Source: Ligula intestinalis (lineage: Eukaryota > Platyhelminthes > Cestoda > Diphyllobothriidea > Diphyllobothriidae). Taken from it: a stretch of 64,000 bases of DNA. This document shows, one piece after another, positions 20,775 to 34,799 of this stretch. Location of the stretch: assembly GCA_036362985.1 (NCBI GenBank), contig JAYGXS010000010.1, positions 8,118,677 through 8,182,676 on the forward strand, in the 5' to 3' direction. The notes beneath the pieces were generated by a model. That model ran no database searches and was not told where the DNA came from. It worked only from the letters and a program-made list of their open reading frames with translations. Positions within the stretch are counted from its first letter, which is position 1. Each line of letters begins with the position of its first letter. The translations under genes were made by a program, and so were the position numbers.

Positions 20775-23700
20775 CAACCCCTCCCCCTTTAACCACGTTC
20801 TACTGGCTTTCAAAAATATTAATTAATGTGAGCTGCTTTGTTTTGACAAATACTTCCCCCGCCCTGTACCCATTTTCCATGCACCCACATTGATACCTAA
20901 TTGTTTTTGACTCCCTTTACATTTCAAGATTCACCCCTCGAGAATGTTACTTAATTGAACAGTTAATTGTCTTAATAATAGTCAAGGGCAGTTTGTAGTT
21001 GAATAAGAGGTCACGAAATTGTATGACGTCAATACATTTTACTAATCTCGTGATTTGTGCCTTGTTCGAATTTCTTTCAGGAAAACAATTCTTCAAAATA
21101 AGTCTTAACGCCCCTTGGTCTATGCATAATTGCGAAGCATTTGCCAAGTTCCTCTAAGGATAGTTCAAAATTTTAGAAATGTTTACTTGAAAGAAGTTAC
21201 AAATTGCTATCAGAAAGATACCTGCCTGCTCGTAGTGTAATTGCTTCTGATATCTGACTAATCTAATCAGCTTAAGAAATCAACTCTCAGTTAGGAGTAA
21301 AAGCATTCATGCATATCTGTGCTGCTTGTCAGCTTTGCATGTCACAGTAAATATTTCACAGCATAATTGTCCGTATTTGTGAATGGTGTAAAATAATTTT
21401 GGTCAATCGACATTTTGCCCTATTCTGTGATTCTTTAACATTAGTCACCTAAAAAGATAATTTATAGAGGATATTTGTCTAGCATGACCCACCGTAGTAG
21501 TGTGAAAATGCTGTAGTATTAAGGCAAGCTTCATTGATATCAGAAATCAGTGGTAATTTAAAAACCGCCTAATCTTCCTCAAGCATATTTTGGCCAAAAA
21601 CCAGGATTTTTTTGCGACAAAACCTCACAAATCAAATTTTTTATACCCTTGCCAAACGTGCATACTGTATCATTCTGACATATGTGCTCAGTGTAAGACA
21701 TTCATTCGGTGCAACAAAAATTAAAGCTTTTCGTATTGCCAGCTTTTTCCTTTCAAGAAAGTTTCCTTGTTTTTGGAACCCACCGTTTTCTATTTTCCCG
21801 CCAGCGTTAGCACAAATAGTTCACTTCGGTTGCGACAATGCCCACCGCATGCATAAGAATTGGCTGGAAAGAAACATGGTCGCCTTGACCGCCCTCTATT
21901 CTCTCCGCTGAACCTAAACACGTGACCAATTGAAAGACAGCAAAGCGGAAGAGGACACAGCTAGCTTTCGCCAGCGCAGCCTTCCCTGAACGTGCCACCA
22001 CGCCTGGTTCAGACCCAATTAGGTCGGTGAATTAATGAAGCAACACTAAAACGGAGTCATTGTGGTCTGACCTTAAGTTCACTATTCAGACACTTCACGC
22101 GAAAATAAACTGAGCCGCCTGTGCAGGCCGCGTTATCCTATCAGTTTGCAACCTTTGAAGCCACGGCTTCTAGCGTGTCGTGATTGCGCGTCGCTCTGTC
22201 ACTCTTTACCTGATTCGCACGCCCAAACCGCCGTCTGAACCGGTCAACTGACTGAGCGGATAACAGGACAGGAGTGGTGCATCTAATGATCTGGTTTACG
22301 CGTTCTACGCAAAATATATAGGTTTAAAATGCAAAAAGCTGGATATGGACTGCAGAAGTAGTATTCGTATGTTGCCTTTTAAATTTCTTAATTTGCAGTA
22401 CCTCTAAAACAAAAGGCCGCCGGTTTTCTCAACCAGAGCAAACAAAACTTACTTACGCAGTCTCCTGTTTTAACTGTAAAAGATCCAGGCTGGAAAAAGT
22501 ATACTATGTAATATCCTATTATATATATATATTATGTACAATACATATTTATTCAGTCAGGGAAATAGGGCTGCGCATATAGATATTTAACAGAAAAACA
22601 ACCAGGACATAGAGCCTTTACATTGACACGCATGAAATATTTGACAGCTTGATTATATGCAAGTCAAAATTAGGACGTCTCATAGAAATTCGGTCTGCAT
22701 TTCCACGTAAGCGAATCTATTTTTTATCTTAATATATGTCGGAACACTTACAATCTAACATTCGAGTTGCGTCGGATAAAATATTTCATTTGTTGACGGT
22801 TGAATAACTTTTTTTTGAATAAAACCACGTCCCTTGACAAGAGATTTCTAAATAGAACAATATTATTGAGCATCGTTGGCGTCGTATGTGAGTATTCACC
22901 AGAAGCGGAATAATGGCGTGAAGGTTCCTGCGCTCTCCTGTTCTTCAGATATGACTCATATTACTGTCTAACAATATGCTTCAGAGTGATTAATTACCCC
23001 CTGAACCAATCGGGCTCAGAAGAAATCTCGGCATCGGAAAGGACTGAGATCCGGTTTTGATTGATATTGTCTTGGTCATATCTTCTACAAACAAAATGTT
23101 TGCTACTATAAAATTGAAAGTGTACTTATAGGGATGTTATCGCACTGCTCAACTAGGAATGCTTTAACCAAAATTATACATTTGACTGTTTTTGGTTCGT
23201 TTGACACGACCATTTATATTTCCGGCTCCTCCTGTTTATTCCCAAACAACTGCGCAAACGCTGAACTAACGTAAAGTGTATTTTACATTTCCAGTTGACT
23301 ACTAAGTGGTAACTCAGATCTTCCGACGAAATTTATTAGTTTTATGTGCACATACTTTGGCGTCAAATAGACCGTAAAAAATAAAATTGTATCCCCCATC
23401 CTACGTCTTCACATACGCAGTATGACATGTCACAGCTAAGCAGTTTATGGATATTTCTAAGAGCAACTATGTAAGTGCAGGATGCTTAGCTAAAAATGTA
23501 TCCCCACCTCACTACGTTTAACCATCACACAGCGAAAATAAACATAAACTGCACTTGGTATGTTAGTCGATGTTAACAACTTCATATATTTTTCAAAAAG
23601 ACCCCCTTTCGTACATTTTATGTATATTCTGCTGTGACCGCGGAACATGCAACAAGCAAATATATACGAATCTAAAGTTACCTCTTTCTAAATAAACTTA

Positions 23701-24355
23701 TTCAAGGAATAAATAGCATACTCTTGTGCAGCACGCCTATTTCTAACTTATAACGTCATGCATATAGTTGTTGGAGGAAATATTTCTTGTAAGATACTGT
23801 GTAACGTCCACAACACTGAGCATTTATCTAGACAGGGAACAAGTTAATACATTTGGCAACCTCTTTATTTGATTGCCATCTATTCCCAGCTGACGAACGA
23901 GGAGATTTTTACTGAGCAGCGTTGGCAAATTATTGCTGAGGACGCGATTTTCTTAGCACTTACCTGATCTAACGCGAGATATGATGTCAGGCCAATAAGC
24001 AAACTTTCAGCAAGGTGGAAAATAATATTAAGCATAATCGCACACGGTGTTTCATAGCTTCTGTACAACACGATACAGAAAGTTGGTCGCAACTGTCAAA
24101 GCGCATTTGGGGACTTTGTCAACATATGGCGCATGTGATTTTTCATCAGGCAAAATATCTACAAAAGGCAGTATTAACGGACAAAAACCCCACTTACTAC
24201 AGTTGACAAATAAGTTACAACAATATGTTGTCCTTAAAAACGTGCAAATTCTGTTTTCTGGACTTTTTATGAGCTCTGGCCAAACATGTCCGCTTATTTG
24301 TGCGCTGTTCTGGCAAATCAATAAAAGAACTAGAATGTTCCGCAAATATTCCCAT
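20775..24355. other. Long AT-rich stretch without recognisable gene
   Basis: No domain-bearing frame. A short AT microsatellite lies at about 22519-22535. A GC-richer patch near 22000-22260 has no readable function. Confidence 0.5.
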
Positions 24356-24359
24356 GGTT

Positions 24360-24650
24360 AATATTATAAGTCAGTTTTTGGCAAACAATTGTTTTCAGCA
24401 ACTCTTCATCAGACCACGTGGCGATAGGATTTCGCCCCTACCAACAAGCGACAATCCCTCAACCAACACGCTGACATGGCCTTAATGCGCAAACTGACAT
24501 AGTCCGCGTTGGCCAATCAGCGCCCGTGTTAGATAGTTATTAATTTTTCTACATATTCAAACTTTTATTGTTATGTACAGCTTTAATTTCCCTTGCAAAT
24601 GTTTGGTCTGATGAAGAGTTGCTGAAAACAATTGTTTGCCAAGAACTAAG
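24360..24650. mobile_element. PLE tail pair with perfect 38-bp inverted repeat
   Basis: 24378-24415 (minus) and 24605-24642 (plus) are exact reverse complements over 38 bp. Each contains CTGATGA, a short stem, GAAA and a palindrome. The 190 bp between them resembles the 3' region of the PLE at 17095-18680: both have 'gacatagtccgc', a 'ggcc'-rich patch, 'tttttctaca' and 'ttcaaactt'. The unit therefore looks like a PLE 3' region flanked by its tail in inverted orientation, lacking all coding sequence. Confidence 0.65.
24603..24642 (+). ncRNA. Hammerhead-like motif with palindromic stem III
   Basis: CTGATGA at 24608-24614 and GAAA at 24624-24627. Stem II is only AG/CT around AGTTG. The palindrome AAACAATTGTTT (24626-24637) supplies stem III for dimer pairing. 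TTGGT before the core pairs with GCCAA after the site (five pairs, one G-U). An identical inverted copy sits at 24378-24415. The very short stem II makes activity doubtful, but position at a PLE tail supports the call. Confidence 0.5.
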
Positions 24651-24654
24651 ATGT

Positions 24655-27600
24655 CTTCAGAAATGTTGGTACAACTCTCATTCAAGTGTAATTTTGATTG
24701 TAATTAGATAGGTAAGTGGTCCGTATTGCAATACAAATATAAATATTTCCCTTTCACAAAACAATTAATTCGGGAGCGTTCACTAGAAGCTCATCGTATC
24801 ATTCTGCAGAAAATTTGCAGTTCTTTCGGAAAGTAAAGCTACATCATTTTGCATACTTAAAGTCATGACCGTTTACTTATGCATAAGTAATAAGTATACT
24901 ATAGAATAAAAAAATATATGATGGGCTACTATAGTAATTGTGAAATAAGTATAACCCTTATCTATTACATAAATTGACTGTCTACTGCTGGAGCGTTAAT
25001 CAATACAATAACAATCATTCCGCCTAAAGTTAACCAGTTCAAGCCCATAAATTATAAAATCTGATATTTATTAAGCTATTAATCAGGACGCCAAAGAAAT
25101 ACAAAATTGACTTTTTCTGCTATATTCCATCTTAACGTAAGAAAATTGTGACGAAAATGGAAAATAAATTTCTGAGTTCCTTAACTTGTCTTTTTCTTCT
25201 TCGCAAATATTTTGCGTTGCAAGTACTTTTAGATGCAAGCCGTTTCTCCCACAGTACGGACACGAAACCTTCAAAAACTAAACTACCGTCATGCATGTCG
25301 TAAGGATAAGTTCAGGTTACATACAGCAAAGGGCGCAGAATAGAAAATTCAGTAACATTATTCTGCTTTTACAAGCCACCGTCATTTTAACGATGAATGG
25401 TTATGTTTATAGTCTTCAGTTATGTGTATTTTAGTTTTATTGAAATTTGTAATCTATAACCATGGAGACACATTTTGCATGTGACCTACTTTGTTCTAAT
25501 ATAGACTTTAATATTATCTATTTATGCGCCAAGTTATTTTTAGGTAGTGACCATCCTGGGTTAATGCTTTTGCGAGTCGGATCAACCGATTGTATTCCGC
25601 CTTCGTTAAAATAGTTTCATTAGTTTCCCATCGCAAACCAAGGAGTTTAAAAATTCAAATAGAAAAATGTGAGGTTTCCTAAAATGATGTCAAATGACAA
25701 GGTCTTTGCGTCACTGTGAATGGCTTCACCGAGTCAACAACTGTTTCATATGGGTCAAGTGGATTTAAGCTTTTTTTATTTTCTTAATAAAATGACCTGC
25801 AAAACTCACTACTCGTGAAATATTTTCAAATAACTACGTCAATGGGGAAAAAAAAATCACATAACGTTCTGTTTTCTTAGCTTTCTTCAATCTCCGTGAG
25901 CCCTTAGTGTGTTAATTTCTAGTTGTCTGGACAAAGTCATTAAAGTACTGTAAAATACAAAAACGGCTACAATTTTATTTCAGATTTATTCGAATTTCAT
26001 CCAAATACTAGCTTAGTGCATTGTATACGGCGGTTTCTTAGGAACAGAAGAGAAACAGGAAATAAGGGAACGGCATTATTCTGAAAGAGGTTCTTTAAAT
26101 ACATACTGGAAAAGCAATATTGTTGAGCTATAATGGCCTAAATGTGCGTGCATACTGTTAACTCATATTTGCTCCTTCTACTGCAATCCTTTTTAATTCG
26201 TTATTTGAAGAGAAATGTAGAGAACTTCCACTTTTACCCCAAAATGCAACAGATTTAAACATAAATCGTACACTCAGTCGAACAAGTAACATCCGGCTAA
26301 TGCCCGTGAATATATGGGGAAAACATGTTACGTTCTGGGTTGCTGTTACCTGCATATTAAGGTAATAAATAATCGAAAGGATCCACAAAACTTAACAATA
26401 TTTGTTTTATATAAGCGCTGAACTGTCGTTTCTTTTGGCTGTGTAATTTGTCGAAAATGTAATGTTGAGTGTAAGTGACAACTGCCATTCTGTTAGCAAA
26501 TTAGACAATTTTTCTTTTGGAACACTTACTTATTTTAGATTTTGCTAAGGCAGCGATAGAAATTAGCTACTAGATCAGCTTTCTAATCATAAAAACGTTT
26601 CCTATTGACTGGAATGGTGTTTTGATTGTGAATACCAAATGCACCGGTGGTCTAAGTTTACATTATCTATCCACAATTCTGCGTGAGCGGCTGGATAACG
26701 CCGGCGATGTTTGGCCATATTAAGGTAAATAGGTCATCTCAGCTGTTGATGTTGACACAGCTGGAAGTAACCTCGTGACCAGATTGTATATTTTCTCCTG
26801 TCTGGCAAAGGCCTTTGCCACTGCTAGACTTTTCCACTTTGTAGTAGGAAGAAAACACGGACGCTTAACTGATAACCTGTCAAAGTTGTGGCACATTTCA
26901 CAGCAAAACGTGTTCTATCTGGGAGCCTATATTTGTTCTGTGGTTGCAGCTGCAATATCACACGGTCCATGCGTATGCAATCTAATGAGTACGCCACACT
27001 GGGGATCTAGACAGTCCACTTTCGAGGGATATTCTGTGGACATATTTAAATCTTGTATGCTGTTTATGTCAGGCAGTCTTTGATTGCTCATGCACATCTG
27101 GTTATGACAGACTGGATAGATTTGGATGAAAAACTAAAGGCCCATAAGAACAGGTAGAGAGAATTTAGATAGTTGGTTGACAGCGGCCAGCTCGCTCTTG
27201 CATTCCTATGATCCCGAAGTTTGTCATTTATGTCTTTATTTGCCTTAGATTGGCAGTGAGGGTGTTGCTTTTAGAGGTGGTCTTCTACACTGTGGGCGAC
27301 GTTTATGAGTATTTGTAGGCTGCAGGTTTATCCTTAAAGGATTTGATAACCTTCCAATCTGATTTGGCACTGTCCCTTTAAATTGCCTGATCAGTGGGGT
27401 CCCAGTTTAGAATATATAATGTGAGAACATCCTCGAAACTTCTAATTCCCTAGCCAATTGCCCAACTGTTTGTACTTATAAATATATGGTTACCTTAAGA
27501 TACGCATTATGGACTAGATTTCGAATAAACATCGGTTAGATTTTGTGCTAAACACGCAAGTTTTGTTTGCGTGTTCTGTTCATTTATGCGTGAGTGATAG

Positions 27601-30600
27601 GCTATGGAAGTAGAAATCGTCGTTTGCCAACCCCGTGATTGACATAAAGATTGACATTTCAGAAACGGGATCTATGGCTGCATCCAACATTGATCAATTA
27701 ATCACGTATGACTGAACGACAGCTACAGCTGTAAACTACGTTCATCTTTTAATCATAGTACCGAAAACCAGGTTACTATGAAAAATCATTCTATACTTGT
27801 GCCCTTCATTTTCCCCGCTTGTTTGGCGTCCTTGCGCAGCATAAAGTTAAAGTTATGTAAGAAGGCGGCTGACGAATTTGAAGAAGGTAGTTATTTCAAG
27901 CAGTCCTCCCCAAAAAATTACTATGCCATTCTTTGGTATCGTGCCAAGGATTTGCATCCAATGTGTTTAGGCATTTTTCCAAAAGGGAAGAAATATAGTT
28001 TTACATAAAATAATGCAACTTTGTAGATAGAGGTTTTATTTTCCTCTTTTATTGTTTTTTAATTGACTTTCCTACGATACGACTGGCGTAATGCTAATTG
28101 AAAAGGACAAAATTTTATGAACTTCAATCAGCATGAATAGTTATCTGGTGGGCATAATTTCAATCGTGTTGTTAACCACGTTGGAAATCGCTCCAATGTT
28201 GGCTGGAACTAAATAAAGCCACTGCTCAATGTATATCGAAGTTCTTTTTACCACAGATAATTACTTTCAGGTTATATTCTAGGCGGAATGTATAGGCGGA
28301 ATGTATATAAAGATAAAAGAAGATTTTGTTTTACCGTTAACTTCACTTAAATAAATATGCCGAGTAGTTAATGCGGTAAAACGAAGAAGAGCAGAAGCCT
28401 TTTTTGTTACTGAAGTTGCCCGTGATTGCTCAAATGTAGCTTTAACCGCATTTTAATGATGTGAAACTACATTTTTAGTTTCTGGAAGGAATATGTTTTA
28501 AGCATTTTGTTGCTTATTTTAGAGTTTTCTTATAGCATACTAAAACTTGAGCAGACCAGTGTTGTTGTGCTTAAGAGCATAGGAAATTTCTTCGATATAG
28601 GGCCACACCAGATTTCTCAAAAATTAAATGCTTTTACGCCAATAAAAGGAACAGAAAATGTAGTTTTACTTACTAAAGTAATTCCCGGGGATTAACTACA
28701 CCCACTACATCAAGATAATGTTATAAATCTATGATTTACTATCAAGCTCAATTTGGTTCATGACTTTGCATAAAATTCTTTCCTACTGTATTGAAAATGA
28801 TGCACGACGAAGGGAAATATAGGCGTTCGGTCAAGCAGTTGCCCTTTATAAGGTTAGTTAATATGCTTCATTAGTCTCGCAGAACACACTTCCAGCGACG
28901 TTTTTTCAGAAAATGTTTGAGGCTGTGTCAGTTGTGGGCAGAACGTTTTCGAAGCAAATTCAAGCGCGTAATTGTTTTACGAAATTAAACGCATGACTGA
29001 ACCATCTGGTGCCTAATACAATTACCTGTCCTCCAGATTACAGAACTTCGATTAAGGCAGATCGTTTAGAATTGTACTAATGGTATGATTTCCACTCGGA
29101 ATAGGATACAAGTATCCACATAAAATTGAATTGTGTTATTGGGAATACCAGTCAGATATAACAAGCCATGGCTGTTGAGGAATCCTTTAATAACAATTAT
29201 CTGTAAGGCCGTAATTAAAATTCGTAACAAGAAGCGTCAGCATAAAATAATTTGTGTCTTTGAAGTGTTGCGATGTTTGCCGCCGAAATGACTACATGAA
29301 ATAATGCGCGCAGAATCGGAACTCATATGATTGATATTAAACATTTATACGAGTTTTAGGGTGGAAACATATTTTCAAGTATGATACATTTAAAAAATTT
29401 TATTCAAAGGGAATTTCATAAGACATTAACATCATGTGACAATTTATCATACCGCGTAGGTATTAGGCTTACGTTAAACACGACCGTTGTAATAAGCAGA
29501 AATTCACACTCGTCAAATTCTACTATTACCTGAGTATTTTCCACCTTTTTTATAAAAATGTAAGGGAAAAACGAGCAACTACTTTCCATTATATTAATAT
29601 GAGGTGGAAAGCAAAGCACTTGAACATCAATGTACCATTTGTTTTATACGGGAGTCTCATAAAACGCAATTGGTGAAACTAGCAACGTCAGTTTTTTTTA
29701 GAAGCCAACAACCTTAGCAAATACTGATCTGTTGACGCTCAAATGTTATTCGCCGTCCGCAGGTGAGAAGATAAAACATTTGCTCAACCCTTGGTTTAAA
29801 ATACATAGACTGGTCACAAATGCCACATGATGGTCGCAAGCTATATCTTTTTAAATTTCGGGCAATCCTGGAAAACCTTTGAAAAATTCTCTGGGCTCAG
29901 ATATGCTGGCGTTAACCAGAAATGTTTGGCTCAGAACGTCCTGCCTATTCAGCTTTCTGATCTCTTACCTCTTTTTAAAAGTTGATACTGCAACAGGTAG
30001 ACGACTCCGCAGACATACTGCGTATGAACAACAGCGTTCTTCAATAAGTGTCGATATCAACAGAATTGTTTTATTGTATTTGTTGTCATTCAGAATCATT
30101 TGATCTATGAAGAGGTGAATTCTGTCTATTTTTTTCCGACGTCTACACTCAAATTTTTTGCTATTCACAGACCTAGAAGAATCGACTTGATTCAAATTTT
30201 TTCTCCTCTAAATATCTTCTCGAGCACATTTTGCTGCTGTCCGCGATCAGTTCCTACCCTTAAGAAATAATTACTTTCATTTCCGTTTGCAGGATTCGTT
30301 GGCGAAGGTTGTCGAAGAGCGCTTGCATAACCTGCCGTTGCCCGAATACGAGTTTGGATAGCAGGCAGGTGTTTCTTCAATTCCACTTTGTATGTAGTAG
30401 TGAGATGAAGTGATATTTGTGTTTAATAACTACGGCAAATAAATCGGGTTATGCAATGGTATTGGAAAATGATGATGAATCAGAACATGCCATCGTGGAT
30501 GTAGATGATTCAGTCGTTAGTCCGGTTTTTAATGGAATGTCTTAAAAATACAAGAATTATAAGTAAATAATGTCACCTATGCAATTAATGTACACGGTGC

Positions 30601-33600
30601 CCATCACTTGCAATCGTTTGAACGTATCTGAAGTTCTTTTTAACAAGGTTCATGTTCTTGTAAACAAATTTAAGAATGAAAAGAATGCATCTGTGTTTGC
30701 CCACATAAATTCAAATATCTGAAAAATAACAATCAAGCTTAGAATTGACACATTGGTTTCCCGTAAGAAATTTAGGCAACAGTAGCTTATATAATCCCAC
30801 TCATCAATCCCTACAATCTACATGTTTTCCTACGAAAACGGTGTTTATCGGGTGTTATGGGCGGGAAATAAGAAAACGCAGTGGAATATGATTTAATAAA
30901 TGCAAAATACATTTTCATTTTATTGCATTTGGAAGTGATGTTGATTTATGTCTGCAGATTTTCCTAACCTATATTATCATTTAACTTTTTGCAAAAAAAC
31001 CCAAAAAATTGAAATGTTGGTTAGGAGGTCATCGACTTCAACTTTAATGAGGTCCAACTTACCATTCTGGAGTTAGATGAGTATAGTCCGCGGCGTGAAC
31101 GCCCCGCACATCTTCAATTTACATGCGGAACAACCTGCTCCCAGCGGCCGTGGGAAGCAAATTTGACTACATTTTATCGCTTTAAACTTTCTTCTAAAAA
31201 ATACTTTTCTGCCTATTCTATTTCCTTACCCAACAAAAATCTATAACCACCGTTTTCGCAGGACAAAATGCTGGGAGTAAGGGTATATGAGTGGGGCTAC
31301 ATAAGCTTCTTTTGCCGAAATTTAAACAAGCTGAAGATCACAGACTGTGATCTTCGCATTGTTTAAGTCTAGAATTTTATTCCATTTTGAGAGATTATCA
31401 TTAAGCAGTATAAATCTGGGTATGAAATCCAAGCAGAAGATATTGAAGAGCCACCACTGGGAAATGCTGCTATTGTATACAATTAAAAATAGCATTGCTA
31501 TTAACTGCTTATCGGTTTTTATCAGCTGACAGATAGATGAATGGAATGCCACAAAAGAAGAGGCGGACGTTTATTCAGATGCACTGTGATGCATAATAAT
31601 AGGATACAGCATATGCACAGTTGCCATTGGTCAGCACAAACAATAGCAAGAAATAGAGAAAGGCCTTTTGCGCGATACTGCAAAAAGGCTTATTTTGGGT
31701 GCAGATATCTGAAAAAAACGTAGTGCTTATGAATTAATTTGCACCAAGTCAGTTTAACACCTTGGAGTTGTGTGTTGATTGGTAACAAGGCCCCGGTTCT
31801 CGGCATTTAGGACTCGTCTGGGTTTTTCAGCTCAAATTATGGAATTTTAGTTGCGCAATGCTAACCCATTTTGCAAGCAAAAGCAAGGCAAGCACGTCTT
31901 GCAGACAAAATGGAAAAGAATGCTTTCGTTAACTCAATGTTAACCATTGAAGAAACGCCAGTGAAAATTGCATTACCTTGAAATGCATGCCCGAGGACGT
32001 AAAATGCAATCCTACTTGTATTTGAATTGACTGTCATTTACTCCCAGATACATCCTACGTGTCTACGTCGTGTTTGTTTATGATGAACAAATGACAAATA
32101 AGTAGTCATAAATAACAATTTGAAATGTTCCGCCTTCATCTTTTACATGATTTAACTTTAAACGTGGTGTGTTGAAAAATGGTAAAATATTGATAAAATA
32201 TATTTGACGATTTCGATAAGGTTTTTAAAATTGATATACTGGTCTCTTCGCCTACTCTAATGTAACGTTTTCGCAGAGCTTTACAAACAATCCGACTCCG
32301 AAAGTCAATTTTGTTGTAATCAAATGGGAACTGGAATATTGGTTTTGCGCCTTCCTCAGTTCTAGTCTGAGACACCTATGGAAGTGAGTATTTTTCTGCA
32401 TCACTAGAGCTGTCACCCAATAAAACTGGTAATCTGGTTAGTGTTTGCATATTTTATCAATAAGAAACGCTAACCTTTTAAACAAAGGAATGGAAAAAGG
32501 TTTTATTTTTAAAAAAAACATTACATCAATTATATTTTTTGCAGGACAGTGACGTTATTTTGCAGTGAAAGTTTAATTTACACATATTAAAAGTAAGCAT
32601 ATTTCTGCAACTTTTTATTTTTGCATTTCAACATATGCCTTGGAGATTGCATTTCGATCAAGAAAATTTTGTGCCAACAATTTACCCAGAATGATTAACC
32701 ACATGGGGAATACAGACGCAAAATGAGTTAAGAATCCGATAGATGCTCGAGATTATCTAGCAGCCAAAGCCGTCTGCAAATCTTTGCTACTTTCTTAAAA
32801 TACTTTAATTTCCCTCCGACGAAAAAACTGTTATTATGAAAACAACTACGTCCTAGGGACTTTAATTTTTGACCCTTTTACGTCTTGTGTATGCAAAAAA
32901 GGTTTTTAAACGCCTCTAGTTGAAAAAAGCCGCTGCAACAAAAAGTAAAATGCGCCTTCTCTGGCAGCAAATCGGCAACACACGCAGATATTTCTTTGAA
33001 ATATGGAAAACAAACATAATGAGTACTTGAAAAGCCGTTTATTTGCAAAATACCACCAAGCATTTTATTTTCGAAAGGAAACTCTTCTACATCATTTAAC
33101 TCCTAGAAATAAGAGCATTCTTCAGATATGTACAACCATTACTTACCTTCAGCACAAACACTGGGACACTACTATGAGTTATTAGGTAATACCGAAAAAA
33201 AATTGTTTCTACAGTGATTATCCCTTACCTCAACTCAAAGTATGTGAAGCAAGCCAGCATCCAAGAACCAGATAGATAATACTTATCGAACGCAAACCAT
33301 ACTTCGATTTGTAGATTGTTGGTTTCATAAAGCTGTAAAAGGGTTATTGAAGTGTTATGTCTGGTCGCAATTTGGAAAATTTGAAAATATTCTGAGAGGG
33401 CGTTAAGAAATAGAAATTGCATTGCATATGGTGTAAATGACCCTTTTTGATAAAACCAGGATCTAAATTGTAGTTTGAGAGAAAGTGTATGCTTGGTCTT
33501 GCTATTTTGATCGCCTTAGTTGGTTTGATTTTCGAAAAGCATTTGAAAATATGAAAACCAGCATCTAAATGCAGTCATTTTGGGGATAATAAGCAGAGTT

Positions 33601-34555
33601 TTGAAAAAATGAGAGGGAGCTTAATATCGAAAGAAGCTTGTTTTTTTGTATATAGCAGACTAATACCTTTTGTTTTTATTTAAGTGATATAGCAGAAATT
33701 CGATAATAGAAAAAACACTAAGTCATTTCGTTCTGGAAGCGGATATGTGATCTTAAGCTTATGCAAACCATTGAATTCCAGCGCATGGATTCGCATCATG
33801 TTTGAGAAAGCAGGAAATATTTTAAATTTAATAATGATTGCTTGCTAATTTATAAGGTGTTTGTCGTATAATACAGAACTATAGATACATATATATACGG
33901 CACTGTGTTTGTACCTTTCACAAAGCTTGATATATACCCTTACGCACGACATGTTTTCATCTTTTTCACGCTCTGCTATTACAATACTAAAGTATTTCTT
34001 GTTTGAAAATGATTTTGATGGCACGCAAAAATTAGCAGCTGATGAACCCTACCATTGTTGCATATAAGCCACGCTACACTGTTGATAATTATTACCCATC
34101 AAACAGTACTTAGACAAAATAATCATCGAATAAATCGGCACGCAATGAAATATAAGGATGACTTTGTTAATAACATTCAAAACTGTACCATTTTATGGCT
34201 GTCCGGAGTTTTTATAGAAAACAATTTCTAATGACGAATTAGAATAAAGGTTGCAGACATTTAAATTGCATCATTAAAATGCCACATGAAAGTCATTTTA
34301 ATACGAAACGTATATCAGAAAGAATTTTTGTTGCTAGGAAGTACTGTGACAACGGATATACTTCTAGAAGTTGCGGCGGATGGTCGTTTCTGCTGTTCCT
34401 ACTCTCAAAGCTCGCTGCGTCAACGTCATGATTCTTCGCAGGCGGCTGCTTTCACATGACCACTATAAAGTTCCACACTTACACACGCAGGTATACGCAT
34501 GGTATTCGCGGTTTCAGGTGGCCTTTGCAGGCGACACCCCCTCAGGCAATTGCAC
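24655..34555. other. About 9.9 kb without recognisable gene
   Basis: AT-rich, with no long frame, no splice-bounded conserved peptide and no shared repeat found by eye. The block 26640-27420 is somewhat GC-richer and more complex, with a 102-codon plus-strand frame and a broken minus-strand frame; neither resembles a family I know. A short tandem duplication ('ggcggaatgtata') lies near 28280-28305. Confidence 0.5.
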
Positions 34556-34579
34556 TAACATGACACTTAAACCTGCTCC

Positions 34580-34790
34580 GCAATCCTCCTTAAGCAGCTG
34601 CAACCAGAGTCGCATAAACGCAGTCAACACTAGCTCCGACTTCGCCAGTACCTACTGCCGCCTGAGACAGCAATTAGGGGTTCTGTACACAATACATCAC
34701 GTCTCCTGTCGACTTCTGCATTTTAACTTCGAACCTTGGATTTCGACCTGATGGTTATAGTGATCTGATTAGGCCAACTTGTTTGACCCA
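34580..34790 (+). repeat. Dispersed repeat X, copy 2
   Basis: Counterpart of 19700-19940. The surrounding region 34371-34800 is GC-richer than its flanks, so the repeat may start earlier. The 126-codon frame here is not like any family I recognise and is best explained as repeat sequence. Confidence 0.45.
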
Positions 34791-34799
34791 TACAAAGTA

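Noticed and set aside
26775..27083. 102-codon plus-strand frame as a gene
   Set aside because: No recognisable domain, no start context and no partner exon; kept only as an unassigned block.
34371..34751. 126-codon plus-strand frame as a gene
   Set aside because: Overlaps dispersed repeat X and has no domain similarity that I recognise.
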